DNA from: Alphaproteobacteria bacterium
GTDB lineage: Bacteria > Pseudomonadota > Alphaproteobacteria > Bin95
Length of the DNA stretch: 64,000 nucleotides
Direction of reading: 5' to 3'
NCBI GenBank assembly: GCA_022827685.1
Contig: JAJEIH010000014.1
Location: forward strand, 129,801 to 193,800
The notes beneath the pieces are model-generated. The model had not been told where the DNA came from. It was given only the letters and a program-made list of their open reading frames with translations, and ran no database searches. The position numbers and the translations under genes were made by a program. How positions within the stretch are numbered: the first letter of the stretch is position 1; the number at the start of each line of letters is the position of its first letter. Shown here one piece after another: positions 50,803-60,098 of this stretch.

Positions 50803-51453
50803 TCAGGCGTCCGTCTCCGCGAGGCGCCTGTCCAGATAGATCTCGACAGCGCCGTTCAACTGTTCGAGATGGCGCGTGAAGAGGTGGTTGGCCCCGGGAA
50901 TGACCTTGTGGTCGATGACGATGCCGCGCTGGGTGCGCAGCTTCTCGACCAGCTTCTCGACCGAATCGGTCGTCACGATCTCGTCCTTCGTGCCGTTGAC
51001 GATCAGGCCGGAGGACGGGCAGGGCGCCAGGAAGGAGAAGTCGTACATGTTGGCCGGCGGAGCGACGGAGATGAAGCCGGAGATCTCCGGCCGGCGCATC
51101 AGCAATTGCATGCCGATCCAGGCGCCGAAGGAAAAGCCCGCGATCCAGACCTTGACGGGGTCCTTCCTGAGGCTTTGCATGTGGTCGAGAATGGCCGCCG
51201 CATCCGCGAGCTCGCCTTCTCCGCGCCCGTATTCGCCCTGCGAGCGCCCGACGCCGCGGAAGTTGAAACGCATGACCGAAAAGCCGCGCCGGACGAAGCA
51301 ATGGAACAGGTTGTAGACCACCTTGTTGTGCATTGTGCCGCCATGCTGCGGATGCGGATGGAGCATCAGCGCGATCGGGGCCGCCGGGTCGTCGACATGG
51401 TGGTAGCGCGCTTCGAGCCGGCCCTCGGGGCCGTTCACGATAACGTCGGGCAT
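50803..51453 (-). CDS. Alpha/beta hydrolase, cytoplasmic copy (paralogue of 44304-45068)
   Basis: The 216-residue COG2945-like alpha/beta hydrolase starts PDVIVNGPEGRLEARYH. It has HPHPQHGGTMHNKV, the nucleophile elbow GFSFGAWIG and IPGANHLFTRH with the catalytic His. It differs from the secreted-type copy at about six positions of ~213, and carries no signal peptide. The ATG at 51453 gives the usual family N-terminus. A TTG at 51489 would add 12 residues and has no better ribosome site. Position 6.5 kb from copy 1 in the same orientation. This single-domain form is likely the ancestral one. Confidence 0.88.
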   Translation of the reverse strand: MPDVIVNGPEGRLEARYHHVDDPAAPIALMLHPHPQHGGTMHNKVVYNLFHCFVRRGFSVMRFNFRGVGRSQGEYGRGEGELADAAAILDHMQSLRKDPVKVWIAGFSFGAWIGMQLLMRRPEISGFISVAPPANMYDFSFLAPCPSSGLIVNGTKDEIVTTDSVEKLVEKLRTQRGIVIDHKVIPGANHLFTRHLEQLNGAVEIYLDRRLAETDA

Positions 51454-51473
51454 GGGCGTGGAATCCCGTTCCT
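50819..51473. repeat. 655-bp duplicated segment, copy 2
   Basis: Gapless match to 44320-44974, about 95% identical by eye, same orientation. Flanks are unrelated. Direct orientation at 6.5 kb makes the intervening DNA, including the LytTR regulator and ispB, liable to deletion by homologous recombination. Confidence 0.92.
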
Positions 51474-51570
51474 TCGTTCCGGGCGGCAAGCCTGCCGCCG
51501 TATGGCGAATTTTCGAGGGTAACCGGGACCTAACTGGTTCGGGCGGCGAGGGCCGTCAAGAGGCCGCATC

Positions 51571-52605
51571 ATGGCAAAACGCCGCATTTACATGGACTGG
51601 AACGCCACCGCGCCGCTGGCCCCGGCCGCGCGGGACGCCATGGCGGCTGCGATGGCCGTGCTCGGCAACCCTTCCTCCGTGCATGGCGAGGGGCGCGCCG
51701 CTCGCCGCCTCGTGGAGGACGCCCGGGCGCGAATTGCGGCCTTCGCGAGCGCCGCGCCGGAGCAGGTCGTCTTCACCTCCGGCGGCACCGAGGCGAACGC
51801 GCTCGCGCTGGCCGGGCGCGAATGGCTGGCGGGGGCGAGCGAGCATGCGTCCGTGCTCGACCATGCGGCCGGCCCGCGCCTGGCCGTGGACGGCGACGGA
51901 CGCATTCGCCCCGACTCGATCCCGCCGGGCATGGCTGTCGCGCTGATGGCCGCCAACAACGAGACCGGGGCCATCCATCCCCTTGAGCAAACCGGGCGGC
52001 GGGTGCGCGGGACCGGCGGGCTCTGGCATTGCGACGCGGTGCAGGCGGCCGGGCGGCTCGACCTCGCCGCCATCGACGCCGATTCGCTGGCGCTCTCGGC
52101 GCACAAGCTCGGCGGGCCGATGGGCGTCGGCGCTCTGGTGCTGCGCACGGAACGCGCGCTTGACGGCGCAATCCGCGGCGCGCAGGAGCGCCGGCGGCGG
52201 GGCGGCACGGAAAATGTCGTCGGTATTGCCGGCTTCGGCGCGGTTGCCCGCCCGCTCCCCGACATGGCAGCGCTCCGCGACCGGCTGGAGGCGCGGCTGG
52301 AGGGCGCCGTCATCTATGGAAGCGACGGACCGCGGCTCGGCAACACGAGCTGCATCGGCATGCCCGGCGTCTCCGGCGAGACGCAGGTGATGGCCTTCGA
52401 TCTCGAGGGATTCGCGGTGAGCGCGGGGGCCGCCTGCTCCTCCGGGAAGGTGGATGCGTCGCATGTGCTGCTGGCGATGGGAGTGGATGAAACGGCGGCG
52501 GGCGAGGCGATCCGGATCAGCCTCGGACCGGGTCTCGCGGAAGCGGATATCGACGCCTTTGCAGCGGCCTGGAACCGCCTTGCGGCAAGGTTACGAAGGC
52601 GGTAG
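51571..52605 (+). CDS. Cysteine desulfurase (NifS/IscS family)
   Basis: The 344-residue class V aminotransferase-fold enzyme has [14 protein letters not shown] at the N-terminus, [26 protein letters not shown], the PLP Lys in [15 protein letters not shown] and the persulfide-loop Cys in [14 protein letters not shown]. It takes sulfur from cysteine for Fe-S clusters and thiolated tRNA. It is shorter than IscS (~400) and closer to the NifS-like group seen in alphaproteobacteria. A ferredoxin gene follows in 26 nt, and mnmA, a user of such sulfur, lies 9 kb away. Confidence 0.92.
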   Translation: MAKRRIYMDWNATAPLAPAARDAMAAAMAVLGNPSSVHGEGRAARRLVEDARARIAAFASAAPEQVVFTSGGTEANALALAGREWLAGASEHASVLDHAAGPRLAVDGDGRIRPDSIPPGMAVALMAANNETGAIHPLEQTGRRVRGTGGLWHCDAVQAAGRLDLAAIDADSLALSAHKLGGPMGVGALVLRTERALDGAIRGAQERRRRGGTENVVGIAGFGAVARPLPDMAALRDRLEARLEGAVIYGSDGPRLGNTSCIGMPGVSGETQVMAFDLEGFAVSAGAACSSGKVDASHVLLAMGVDETAAGEAIRISLGPGLAEADIDAFAAAWNRLAARLRRR

Positions 52606-52631
52606 AAGGCGCGGCTCACGGGATGGATGTT

Positions 52632-52958
52632 ATGCCGAAGATTACCTTTGTCAGCCCGGATGGGAGCGAGCAGACGGTCGAGCCGCCGGCGGGCATGACG
52701 ATTCTGGAAATCTCGCGCAAATACGACATCGACATCGAGGGCGCCTGCGAGGGTTCGCTTGCCTGCTCGACCTGCCATGTCATCGTCGATGAGGACTGGT
52801 ACGAGAGGCTGGAGGAGCCGGATGAGGACGAGGAGGACATGCTCGACCTCGCCTTCGGCCTGACGCCGACTTCCCGGCTCGGGTGCCAGATCGCGGTGAC
52901 GGACGAGCTGGACGGAATCCGCGTCACGCTCCCCGAAGAAACCCGGTCGATGCTCTGA
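52632..52958 (+). CDS. fdx: [2Fe-2S] ferredoxin, ISC/adrenodoxin type
   Basis: The 108-residue protein has the adrenodoxin-type cluster motif [14 protein letters not shown] with a fourth Cys in SRLGCQIAV, and the acidic helix [15 protein letters not shown] used for partner docking. In the ISC system it supplies electrons for cluster assembly. The start at 52632 ([10 protein letters not shown]) fits the family; ATGs at 52623 and 52627 are nearby, the former in frame. Its TGA overlaps the next ATG by 1 nt (TGATG). Confidence 0.93.
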   Translation: MPKITFVSPDGSEQTVEPPAGMTILEISRKYDIDIEGACEGSLACSTCHVIVDEDWYERLEEPDEDEEDMLDLAFGLTPTSRLGCQIAVTDELDGIRVTLPEETRSML

Positions 52959-53611
52959 TGGGCCTTTTCGACCGGCTGAAAGAGGCAGCATCCGCGGACT
53001 GGCACGCCTATATCGACCATCCCTTCGTGCGCGCCGTCGGCGACGGCAGCCTGCCGGAAGCCTGTTTCCGCCACTATCTGAAGCAGGACTACCTTTTCCT
53101 GGTCCATTTCGCGCGCGCCTACGCGCTGGCGGCGTTCAAGGGCGAGACGCTCGCCGACATCCGCCGCGGCGCGGAAACCGCGCTCGCCATCGCCGACACT
53201 GAAATGCGCCTCCACGTCGCCTTCTGCAAGGGATGGGGGCTGGAAGAGGCCGACATGGCCGCGCTGCCGGAAGCGCCGGCGACCATGGCCTACACGCGCT
53301 ACGTGCTGGAGCGCGGGCTCGCCGGCGACCTGCTCGACCTGCATGTCGCGCTTGCGCCCTGCATCGTCGGCTATGCGGAAATCGGCCGCGCGCTTTCCGG
53401 GTCCGCGCGGGGCAATCCTTACGGGGCCTGGATCGAGATGTATGCGGGCCGTGAGTACCAGGAGACCGCGGCCGCGGCGATTGCCCACCTCGACGACCTG
53501 TTCGCCAGGCGCGGCGGGCCGGCACGGCTTCCGGGCCTCGAGCGCATCTTCACCGACGCGACGCGGCTCGAGATCGACTTCTGGCAGATGGGCCTGTCGC
53601 CGAACGCCTGA
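52958..53611 (+). CDS. tenA: TenA/thiaminase II family protein
   Basis: The 217-residue helical protein has FVRAVGDGSLPEACFRHYL, KQDYLFLVHFARAYALA, the active-site Cys in ALAPCIVGYAEIG and a C-terminal RLEIDFWQMGL with the catalytic-region Glu. TenA hydrolyses aminopyrimidine thiamine-degradation products for salvage. Its ATG overlaps the ferredoxin stop. The pairing with ISC-type genes may be chance operon packing. It converges on the next gene with a 4-nt gap. Confidence 0.9.
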   Translation: MGLFDRLKEAASADWHAYIDHPFVRAVGDGSLPEACFRHYLKQDYLFLVHFARAYALAAFKGETLADIRRGAETALAIADTEMRLHVAFCKGWGLEEADMAALPEAPATMAYTRYVLERGLAGDLLDLHVALAPCIVGYAEIGRALSGSARGNPYGAWIEMYAGREYQETAAAAIAHLDDLFARRGGPARLPGLERIFTDATRLEIDFWQMGLSPNA

Positions 53612-53615
53612 CGGG

Positions 53616-54491
53616 TCAGGTATTCCGCAACAGGTGGATGAGGGCGGAGGTGTCCCAGCGCCCGCCGCCTTCCTGCTGGACATGCTTGTAGAACTGGTCG
53701 ATGGCGGCGGTCATCGGCAGGCGTGCGCCGTTGCGCTCGGCCTCGGCGAGGCAGATGGAGAGGTCCTTGCGCATCCAGTCCACGGCGAAGCCGAAATCGA
53801 ACTTGTCGTCGATCATGGTCTGGCCGCGATTGTCCATCTGCCAGGAGCCCGCCGCGCCCTTGGAAATGACCTCCAGCACGAGCGGCATGTCGAGGCCGGC
53901 CTTGAGGCCCATGTTCAGCGCCTCGGACAGGCCCTGCAGCAGACCGGCAATCGCGATCTGGTTCACCATCTTGGTGAGCTGCCCGTTGCCGGGCGCCCCC
54001 AGCAGCGTCACCGCCCGCCCGTAACAGGTCATGGCCGGCCGGGCGCGCTCAAAGGGCTCGCTGTCGCCGCCGCACATGACGGTGAGCACGCCGTTCTCCG
54101 CGCCCGCCTGGCCGCCGGAGACGGGCGCATCGATGCAGGCGACGCCGCGTTCCCCGCCTTCCGCGTAAAGCTCGCGCGCAAGGTCGGCAGAAGCGGTGGT
54201 GTGATCCACATACACCGAGCCCGGCCGGATGCCGGCGAAGATGCCGTCATCGCCGTAAACGACGCTGCGCACATCGTCGTCGTTGCCGACGCAGGAGAAC
54301 ACGATGTCCGCGCCCGCCGCCGCCTCGCGGGGCGTTGCGGCGGCGCTGCCTCCGTGGGCGGCGGTCCAGGCCTCGGCCTTCTCGCCGGTGCGGTTGTAAA
54401 CGGTGACCTTATGGCCGGCCGCGGCGAGATGCCCCGCCATCGGGAAGCCCATGACGCCCAGGCCGACGAATGCAAGCGAAGCTGTGTTCAT
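53616..54491 (-). CDS. 3-hydroxyisobutyrate dehydrogenase-like beta-hydroxyacid dehydrogenase
   Basis: The 291-residue protein has the N-terminal Rossmann signature FVGLGVMGFPMAGHLAAAGH. DAPVSGGQAGAENGVLTVMCGG is the substrate-binding loop. The catalytic Lys is in GQLTKMVNQIAI. This family reduces or oxidises short beta-hydroxyacids (3-hydroxyisobutyrate, tartronate semialdehyde, 2-hydroxymethylglutarate); the exact member cannot be decided. Given the purine catabolism genes 35 kb away, tartronate semialdehyde is one option, but without hyi/gcl neighbours this is weak. Confidence 0.87.
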   Translation of the reverse strand: MNTASLAFVGLGVMGFPMAGHLAAAGHKVTVYNRTGEKAEAWTAAHGGSAAATPREAAAGADIVFSCVGNDDDVRSVVYGDDGIFAGIRPGSVYVDHTTASADLARELYAEGGERGVACIDAPVSGGQAGAENGVLTVMCGGDSEPFERARPAMTCYGRAVTLLGAPGNGQLTKMVNQIAIAGLLQGLSEALNMGLKAGLDMPLVLEVISKGAAGSWQMDNRGQTMIDDKFDFGFAVDWMRKDLSICLAEAERNGARLPMTAAIDQFYKHVQQEGGGRWDTSALIHLLRNT

Positions 54492-54525
54492 GGTGGTGAA
54501 ATCCGCATTCCGGGAACCGCTGCCA

Positions 54526-55341
54526 TCATAGCGGGACGCGGCGGATCAGGTCAGCCTCGATCCGGCGCCAGATGTCCCAGTCGGGCGCGACCAGGAGGCC
54601 GTGGCGCGGACCCAGCGGCCGATAGGGCGCGCCGCCGTGCAGGGCGGCCGCGCCGCCGGCTTCCTCGTGCAGCAGGCAGCCCGCGGCATGGTCCCAGGGA
54701 TTGAGCCGGGTGTAGAGGCCGAAATGCGCCCGCCCGATGAGACGCGCCAGATATTCCTGCCCGACGCAGCGCGTGTTGAAGCAGTGGCCGAGACGGCCCC
54801 GCCCGCGCCCCCAGATTTCGCGGTAGGCGTCGCTCACCCGGAACTTGTAGCCGTAGATCGCGCCGTTCATGTCGCGGAGGTCGGCGGGCCGCACGACCTT
54901 AAGCCTGCGTTCGCCCATGAAGGCGCCGCCGCCCCGCTCGGCCGCCGCCATGCGCTCGGAGAAGGGGTCGTAGATCCAGCCGGCGACCGTCTCGCCGCCG
55001 GCGACGAGTGCGACGATGGTGCAGAACAGCGGATAGCCGGAGGCGAAATTCGCCGTCCCGTCCAGCGGATCGACGACCCAGACGGGGCGGTCTCCCGCCA
55101 GCAGGTCGAGAACGCCGGGATCGGCTGCCGCCGCTTCCTCGCCCACCAGCACCGATCCGGGCAGGAGGTCCGGCAGCCGTTTGGCGAAACGCGCCTCCAT
55201 CGCCAGATCGACGGCGGTGACGAAATCGTTGGGGGACTTCTCGCCGATGTCGCCGGGGTCGAGGTCGGTGAATTGCCGCACCATCTCGGCTGCGGCGGTC
55301 TCGCGGATGACCGACGCAACCCTGTCGAGGTCCACCTTCAC
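54526..55341 (-). CDS. Inositol monophosphatase family protein
   Basis: The 271-residue Li-sensitive phosphatase-fold protein has EKSPNDFVTAVDLAME, the first metal Glu in LVGEEAAAADP, WVVDPLDGTANFASGYP with the metal Asp pair, and NPWDHAAGCLLHEEAGG. Such enzymes dephosphorylate inositol-1-phosphate, PAP or related phosphates. A GTG start at 55341 overlaps the DUF502 stop as GTGA; an open extension upstream lies inside that gene. Confidence 0.88.
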   Translation of the reverse strand: MKVDLDRVASVIRETAAAEMVRQFTDLDPGDIGEKSPNDFVTAVDLAMEARFAKRLPDLLPGSVLVGEEAAAADPGVLDLLAGDRPVWVVDPLDGTANFASGYPLFCTIVALVAGGETVAGWIYDPFSERMAAAERGGGAFMGERRLKVVRPADLRDMNGAIYGYKFRVSDAYREIWGRGRGRLGHCFNTRCVGQEYLARLIGRAHFGLYTRLNPWDHAAGCLLHEEAGGAAALHGGAPYRPLGPRHGLLVAPDWDIWRRIEADLIRRVPL

Positions 55342-56063
55342 GTCGATTCGGCCGGAATCTTCGGGATGCTGCGTTCTTCCTCGGGGCGCCGGTCGGGCGG
55401 CGTCACGATGCCGCCGGAGACCACCATCTTGATGCCCTCCTCGACGGTCATGGAAAGCGGGGTCAGGTCCCGCCTCGGCACGAACAGCAGGAAGCCCGAG
55501 GTCGGGTTGGGCGTCGTCGGCAGGAAGATGTTCACCAATTCGTCTTCCGTCAGGTTCTGGACTTCGCCCTCGGTCTTGCCAGAGACGAAGGCGAGGCACC
55601 AGAGGCCGCGCCGGGGATATTCCACCAGCACGACCTGCCGGAAGGCGGTCGATCTGTGCGCCAGAACGGTTTCGAAAATCTGCTTGAGCGCGCCATAGAC
55701 CGTGCGCACGACGGGCATGCGGTTCAACAGGCGCTCGCCGGCCCGGATCAGCGTCCGGCCCATCAGGCCGGCGGCCAGATAGCCGACCAGCGAAAGCGCG
55801 ATGACGAAAATGATGAGCCCGATGCCCGGTATCGAGAAGGGCAGATACTGTTCCGGATTGTAGCCTTCCGGGATGATGGCCCGGATTCTGGAATCGAAGA
55901 ACTGGATGATCTGCCAGGCCAGCCAGGCAGTGATGCCGATGGGAGCCGTGACGAGGACTCCCGCAATCACATAGTTGCGGAAGCGCAGCGGCAGGCTGCG
56001 CCCGAAGCGCGCCGCCCGCACGCGCGTTCTCCTGCCCCGTCTTCGCGGTGCCTTACGCGCCAT
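55338..56063 (-). CDS. DUF502 family membrane protein
   Basis: The 241-residue protein has a basic N-terminus and two transmembrane segments (about 30-55 and 75-100). NRMPVVRTVYGALKQIFETV, LVEYPRRGLWCLAFVSG and FLPTTPNPTSGFLLFVP are highly conserved in DUF502. The function is not established. It overlaps the AspA-like gene by 11 nt at its start and the phosphatase gene by 4 nt at its end, so the three form one tight operon. Confidence 0.88.
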   Translation of the reverse strand: MARKAPRRRGRRTRVRAARFGRSLPLRFRNYVIAGVLVTAPIGITAWLAWQIIQFFDSRIRAIIPEGYNPEQYLPFSIPGIGLIIFVIALSLVGYLAAGLMGRTLIRAGERLLNRMPVVRTVYGALKQIFETVLAHRSTAFRQVVLVEYPRRGLWCLAFVSGKTEGEVQNLTEDELVNIFLPTTPNPTSGFLLFVPRRDLTPLSMTVEEGIKMVVSGGIVTPPDRRPEEERSIPKIPAEST

Positions 56064-57021
56064 CGGCGCTCCCTTCGTCGATGGGGCGGCAGATTCGCCC
56101 CTTGCGGCCCGGTCCGGGGCCGGAATGGTTCGGCATGATCAGGATCGCTCCGTCATAGGGCGTCGCGATCTCCCGGTCGCCGTCGCGGGCGATGACCGTG
56201 CCGGCCCGCTCGAAGACCTCGCAGCCGACATAGGGCGCGATGAAGCGGAACCGGTCGGTCCGGGCGACGATGCCATCGGTCACCTCCAGCAGGCGCGGCC
56301 GGGGCGGCGCCTTGTCGGCGATATGGGTTTCGACATCGGCGAAGTCGAGGCTTCCCGAGGCAGCAAGAAAGCGCAGCACGGTATCGAGCGCATGCACGGC
56401 CGTTGAAGACGCCCAGTGCTCGCCTGCCTCCACGAGCAACGCCACCTGCGGGTTCGACGGGTCGTTGAAGGGCCTGTGCTCGATCATCCTGAGGCCCTCC
56501 ACATGGCCCGGCCCGCAGACGATCGTTCCCGGATAGCCCACCCTGAGGGCGAAGGCGCGCTCCTTCTCCAGGCCGTGGCAGAGCATGAGCGGGACCGAAG
56601 CCGTGCTCATGGAATGGACATCCAGCAGGAAGTCCGCTTCCTCGAACACGGGACGGAGTTCGCGGGCGCGCGCAAGTTCGACACTCCGCCGCGGCCCCTC
56701 TAGGGTTTCGAGCGTCCACACCCGGTTGAAATCCTCATCGACGAAACGCGACGCGCCGGGATTCTTCGGGTCGAAACGCTCATAGGCCGCAATGTTGGCA
56801 AAGGAGAGCGTCAGCACGCCCCGCCGCGGCCGGACGCCCTGCCGGAAGAGGAAATCGAGGGCAATGGCCCCGCATATCTCATTGCCGTGGGTGATGGCGT
56901 TGACGAGCACATGCGGGCCCGGAACGCCGCTGTCGAGGTGGTGAACATAGTCGATACCGGTATTGCCGGCCCTGTAGGGAGCGATGTCGGGGGCTTCGAG
57001 TTCGACGGTGAAGCTCGGCAT
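56053..57021 (-). CDS. Succinylglutamate desuccinylase/aspartoacylase family protein
   Basis: The 322-residue zinc carboxypeptidase-like protein has metal ligands His45 and Glu48 in AITHGNEICGA and His136 in LLDVHSMST. DEDFNR (residues ~95-100) supplies substrate-binding residues. The C-terminal half has the family beta-domain. It removes an acyl group from an N-acyl amino acid or related compound; the substrate is not known. First gene of the minus-strand unit with DUF502 and the IMPase-like gene. Confidence 0.86.
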   Translation of the reverse strand: MPSFTVELEAPDIAPYRAGNTGIDYVHHLDSGVPGPHVLVNAITHGNEICGAIALDFLFRQGVRPRRGVLTLSFANIAAYERFDPKNPGASRFVDEDFNRVWTLETLEGPRRSVELARARELRPVFEEADFLLDVHSMSTASVPLMLCHGLEKERAFALRVGYPGTIVCGPGHVEGLRMIEHRPFNDPSNPQVALLVEAGEHWASSTAVHALDTVLRFLAASGSLDFADVETHIADKAPPRPRLLEVTDGIVARTDRFRFIAPYVGCEVFERAGTVIARDGDREIATPYDGAILIMPNHSGPGPGRKGRICRPIDEGSADGA

Positions 57022-57120
57022 GGCGCGCTCCTCTGCATGGACAAACGCCGCAATCTAGGCGCGAACCCGCCGGGCAGATAGCTAGGATTTTCCCGAGCCG
57101 CGTCCTACAGTTCGGGCGCG

Positions 57121-58494
57121 ATGACCGAACTCTCCTCTGCCACCATTGCCGAACTGGGCCAGGCGCTGCGGGCCGGCCGGGTGACGGCGCGCGGCCTGCT
57201 GGAACAGGCGCTTCAAAACCGCAACGAGGCGCTCGGCGCCTACAAGCTCTGGATGCCGGACCATGCCGCCCGCGCGGCGGACTTCGCCGATGCCGCGTTC
57301 GCCCAGGGCCTTGATTTCGGGCCGCTGCAGGGCCTGCCGGTGTCGGTCAAGGACCTGTTCGGCCTCGCCGGCGCGCCGACCCATGCCGGCGCCCCGAAGC
57401 CGCTGCCCGCTTCGTGGGAAGCCGAGGGGCCGGTCGTCGCGGCAGTCAGGAACGGGCTCGCCGTTGTCACCGGCAAGACGCACACGGTCGAATTCGCCTT
57501 TGGCGGCGTCGGCTCGAACCCGCATTGGGGCACGCCGCGCAACCCGTGGGGCGGAGAGTCGCACCGCGTGCCGGGCGGCTCCAGCGCAGGCGCCGGGGTT
57601 TCGCTGCTGGAGGGCACGGCGGTCGTTGCGCTCGGCTCCGACACGGCGGGTTCGGTGCGCGTTCCGGCGAGCTTTACCGGAACGGTCGGCCTCAAGACGA
57701 GCTACGGACGCTGGTCGCTCCAGGGCATCGTGCCGCTCAGCCCGTCTCTCGATACGGCCGGCGTCCTGACCCGCTCGGTCGCGGACATGGCTTTCGCCTT
57801 TGCGGCGATAGACCCGGTCTGCCGGATGCCGCCGGAGCCGGCGGACCCGGCCCGCCTCAGGCTCGGCGTGATTGAGAGCCTGTTCGAGGACTGCGGTCCG
57901 GGCGTGGCCGAGATCGTGCGCGCCGCCCTTGGCGAGCTGGAAGATCGCGGCGTGGCGGTGGAATCCTTCGACCTGCCGGAAATGGCCGACGCCAGGGCAA
58001 TTTTTGCGGAAGGCGGGCTGGCGGTCCCCGAATTCGTCGCCTTCATTGAAAACGAGTTGCCCGATTTCAAGGCGACGCTGGACCCGAATGTCCGCAGCCG
58101 CTTCGAGGCCTTCGGGACATTGACCTCGACGGAGTATATGGGGCGGAAGATGCGGATCGCGCGTGCGGCCGCGGCGGCGAATGCGCGGCTTGCGGACATC
58201 GACGCCATCGTCGGGCCGACGACGCCGATCACCGCGCCGCTCTTGCAGCATGCGGCTGAAGGCGAAGGCTACCGGACGCACAACATGGCTTCGCTCCGCA
58301 ACACCATGCCGGGCAACCTTCTGGAGCTTTGCGGGCTCACGATCCCCGCGGGCCTTGACGGCTCGGGCATGCCGGTGGGCCTGCAGCTATTGGCCCCGCG
58401 CGGCAGGGATGAGCGCGTGCTCTCCATCGGCCTCGCCGTCGAGGGCATTATCGGCCCCGCCTCCCGCCGCCTGGGGACGCCTCCGGGCATTTGA
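57121..58494 (+). CDS. Amidase signature family protein
   Basis: The 457-residue protein has the Ser-cisSer-Lys triad: Lys77 in GLPVSVKDLFG, the cis-Ser in VPGGSSAGAGVSL (about 154-155) and the nucleophile Ser178 in ALGSDTAGSVRVPASFTG. GatA-like in fold, but no gatB or gatC is adjacent, so it is probably a stand-alone amidase on a small amide rather than part of the tRNA amidotransferase. It is followed in 28 nt by an SDR gene and diverges from the AspA-like gene. Confidence 0.88.
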   Translation: MTELSSATIAELGQALRAGRVTARGLLEQALQNRNEALGAYKLWMPDHAARAADFADAAFAQGLDFGPLQGLPVSVKDLFGLAGAPTHAGAPKPLPASWEAEGPVVAAVRNGLAVVTGKTHTVEFAFGGVGSNPHWGTPRNPWGGESHRVPGGSSAGAGVSLLEGTAVVALGSDTAGSVRVPASFTGTVGLKTSYGRWSLQGIVPLSPSLDTAGVLTRSVADMAFAFAAIDPVCRMPPEPADPARLRLGVIESLFEDCGPGVAEIVRAALGELEDRGVAVESFDLPEMADARAIFAEGGLAVPEFVAFIENELPDFKATLDPNVRSRFEAFGTLTSTEYMGRKMRIARAAAAANARLADIDAIVGPTTPITAPLLQHAAEGEGYRTHNMASLRNTMPGNLLELCGLTIPAGLDGSGMPVGLQLLAPRGRDERVLSIGLAVEGIIGPASRRLGTPPGI

Positions 58495-58522
58495 GTCAAG
58501 CGCGTGAAAGGAAGCGCAGTCC

Positions 58523-59305
58523 ATGGCCTATGAGCCCTTCAACCTCGCCGGCAAGGCGGCGCTGATTACCGGCGGCAACAGCGGCATCGGTCTTGGCTTC
58601 GCCGAAGCCATCGCCCAGGCGGGCGGCGATGTCTGCATCTGGGGCACGAACGAGGAGAAGAACGCCGCCGCGCTTGAGGTGCTGCGACGATACGACGTGA
58701 AATCGGTGGCGATGCGCTGCGATGTGTCCAACGAGGACGAGGTCGCCGAACGCTTCGCGGAGACCGTGGCTGAACTCGGCAAGGTCACGGCCTGCTTCGC
58801 CAATGCCGGCGTCTCCTCCGACCGGCGCGCGCTCAAGGGCGGCTTCTCGACCATGACGACGGCGGAATGGCGGCGCGTCCTCGATGTCAATCTGGACGGC
58901 GTGTTCTTCACGCTCCGCGCGGCGGCGGGCCACATGGTCGAGCAGGGCATCGCCGGCTCGCTTGCCGCGACGTCGAGCCTCGCCGCCATCATGGGCCAGG
59001 CGCGGGGCGAGCATTACGGCGCCGGCAAGGGCGCGCTGATCGCCATGATGCGCGCGCTCGCGGTCGAATACGGGCGCAGCGGCATCCGCGCCAACAGCGT
59101 GCTGCCCGGCTGGATCGAGACGCCGATGACGGAGCCGGCCTTCAACTGGGACCGCTTCCGGGACGCCGTGCTGCCGCGCGTGCCGGTCGGCCGCTGGGGC
59201 GAGAAGGAGGATTTCGGCGGCATCGCGGTCTATCTCGTCTCCGACGCCAGCCGCTACCACTCCGGCGACACATTCGTCATCGACGGGGCGTATTCGCTGT
59301 TTTGA
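58523..59305 (+). CDS. Short-chain dehydrogenase/reductase
   Basis: The 260-residue SDR has the cofactor motif ALITGGNSGIGLGFAEA, FANAGV (NNAG equivalent), catalytic Ser around 151, and Tyr165/Lys169 in EHYGAGKGALIA. A C-terminal region GDTFVIDGAYSLF follows. Classic SDR length. AAAGG precedes the ATG. Substrate unknown; it sits between an amidase and an enoyl-CoA hydratase, which may form a degradation route. Confidence 0.88.
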   Translation: MAYEPFNLAGKAALITGGNSGIGLGFAEAIAQAGGDVCIWGTNEEKNAAALEVLRRYDVKSVAMRCDVSNEDEVAERFAETVAELGKVTACFANAGVSSDRRALKGGFSTMTTAEWRRVLDVNLDGVFFTLRAAAGHMVEQGIAGSLAATSSLAAIMGQARGEHYGAGKGALIAMMRALAVEYGRSGIRANSVLPGWIETPMTEPAFNWDRFRDAVLPRVPVGRWGEKEDFGGIAVYLVSDASRYHSGDTFVIDGAYSLF

Positions 59306-59321
59306 GAGGCAGTTGCAGAAA

Positions 59322-60098
59322 ATGTCTGAAGGATTGGTTAAAGCAAGCATCGACGGGCGCGGGGTGGCGCGCGTCGCCATCGATAATGAACGCCGCCTGA
59401 ACTGCCTGAGCGGCGCGACGGCGCAGGCATTCGCCGACGCGGTGAATGCGTATTCCGGGCGCAGCGACCTCCGGGCGGTGGTGGTGACGGGCAACGGCCC
59501 CAAAGCCTTCATGGGCGGGGCGGACCTGCGCGAGTTGGGCGGCCTCGACGCGGTGTCCGGCCGCGCCTTCATCACCCGCATCCACGCCATGTCGAAGGCG
59601 CTCCGGGACTGTCCCGTGCCGGTGATCGGGCGGATCAACGGCTATTGCCTCGGCGCCGGGCTGGAGGTGGCGGCCGCCTGCGACATGCGGGTGGCTTCCG
59701 ACAATACCGTGCTGGGCATGCCGGAGGTCAGGGTCGGCCTGCCGTCAGTGGTCGAGGCAGCGCTCTTCCCGCAGCTGATCGGGTGGGGCAGGGCGAAGCT
59801 GCTCTGCTACACGGGCGAGAACATCGGTGCGGCGGAGGCGCTCTCCTGGGGGCTGGTCGAAAAGGTCGTCCCGGCCGGCGAACTCGACGATGCCGTGGAG
59901 CACTGGGTCGAACAGATCCTGGAGGGCGGCCCGCGCGCCATCCGCCTCCAGAAGGAGCTGATCCGCGAATGGGAGGCGATGCCGGTGAACGACGCGATCC
60001 AGGCCGGCATCCGCAGCCTGGTGCGCGCCATGGAAACCGACGAACCGAAACGCATGATCGCCGAAACGCTGGAGCGCCTGGCGAAGCGCAAGGGTTAG
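59322..60098 (+). CDS. Enoyl-CoA hydratase/isomerase family protein
   Basis: The 258-residue crotonase-fold protein has oxyanion-hole segments NGPKAFMGGADLREL and INGYCLGAGLEVAAACDMRVA, and the second acidic region in GMPEVRVGLPSVVEAALFP. The stop codon TAG (60096-60098) is also the first three bases of an inverted-repeat element, so the natural C-terminus may have been altered slightly. The ATG at 59322 follows AGAGG by 12 nt. It is the third gene after the amidase and SDR. Confidence 0.87.
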   Translation: MSEGLVKASIDGRGVARVAIDNERRLNCLSGATAQAFADAVNAYSGRSDLRAVVVTGNGPKAFMGGADLRELGGLDAVSGRAFITRIHAMSKALRDCPVPVIGRINGYCLGAGLEVAAACDMRVASDNTVLGMPEVRVGLPSVVEAALFPQLIGWGRAKLLCYTGENIGAAEALSWGLVEKVVPAGELDDAVEHWVEQILEGGPRAIRLQKELIREWEAMPVNDAIQAGIRSLVRAMETDEPKRMIAETLERLAKRKG

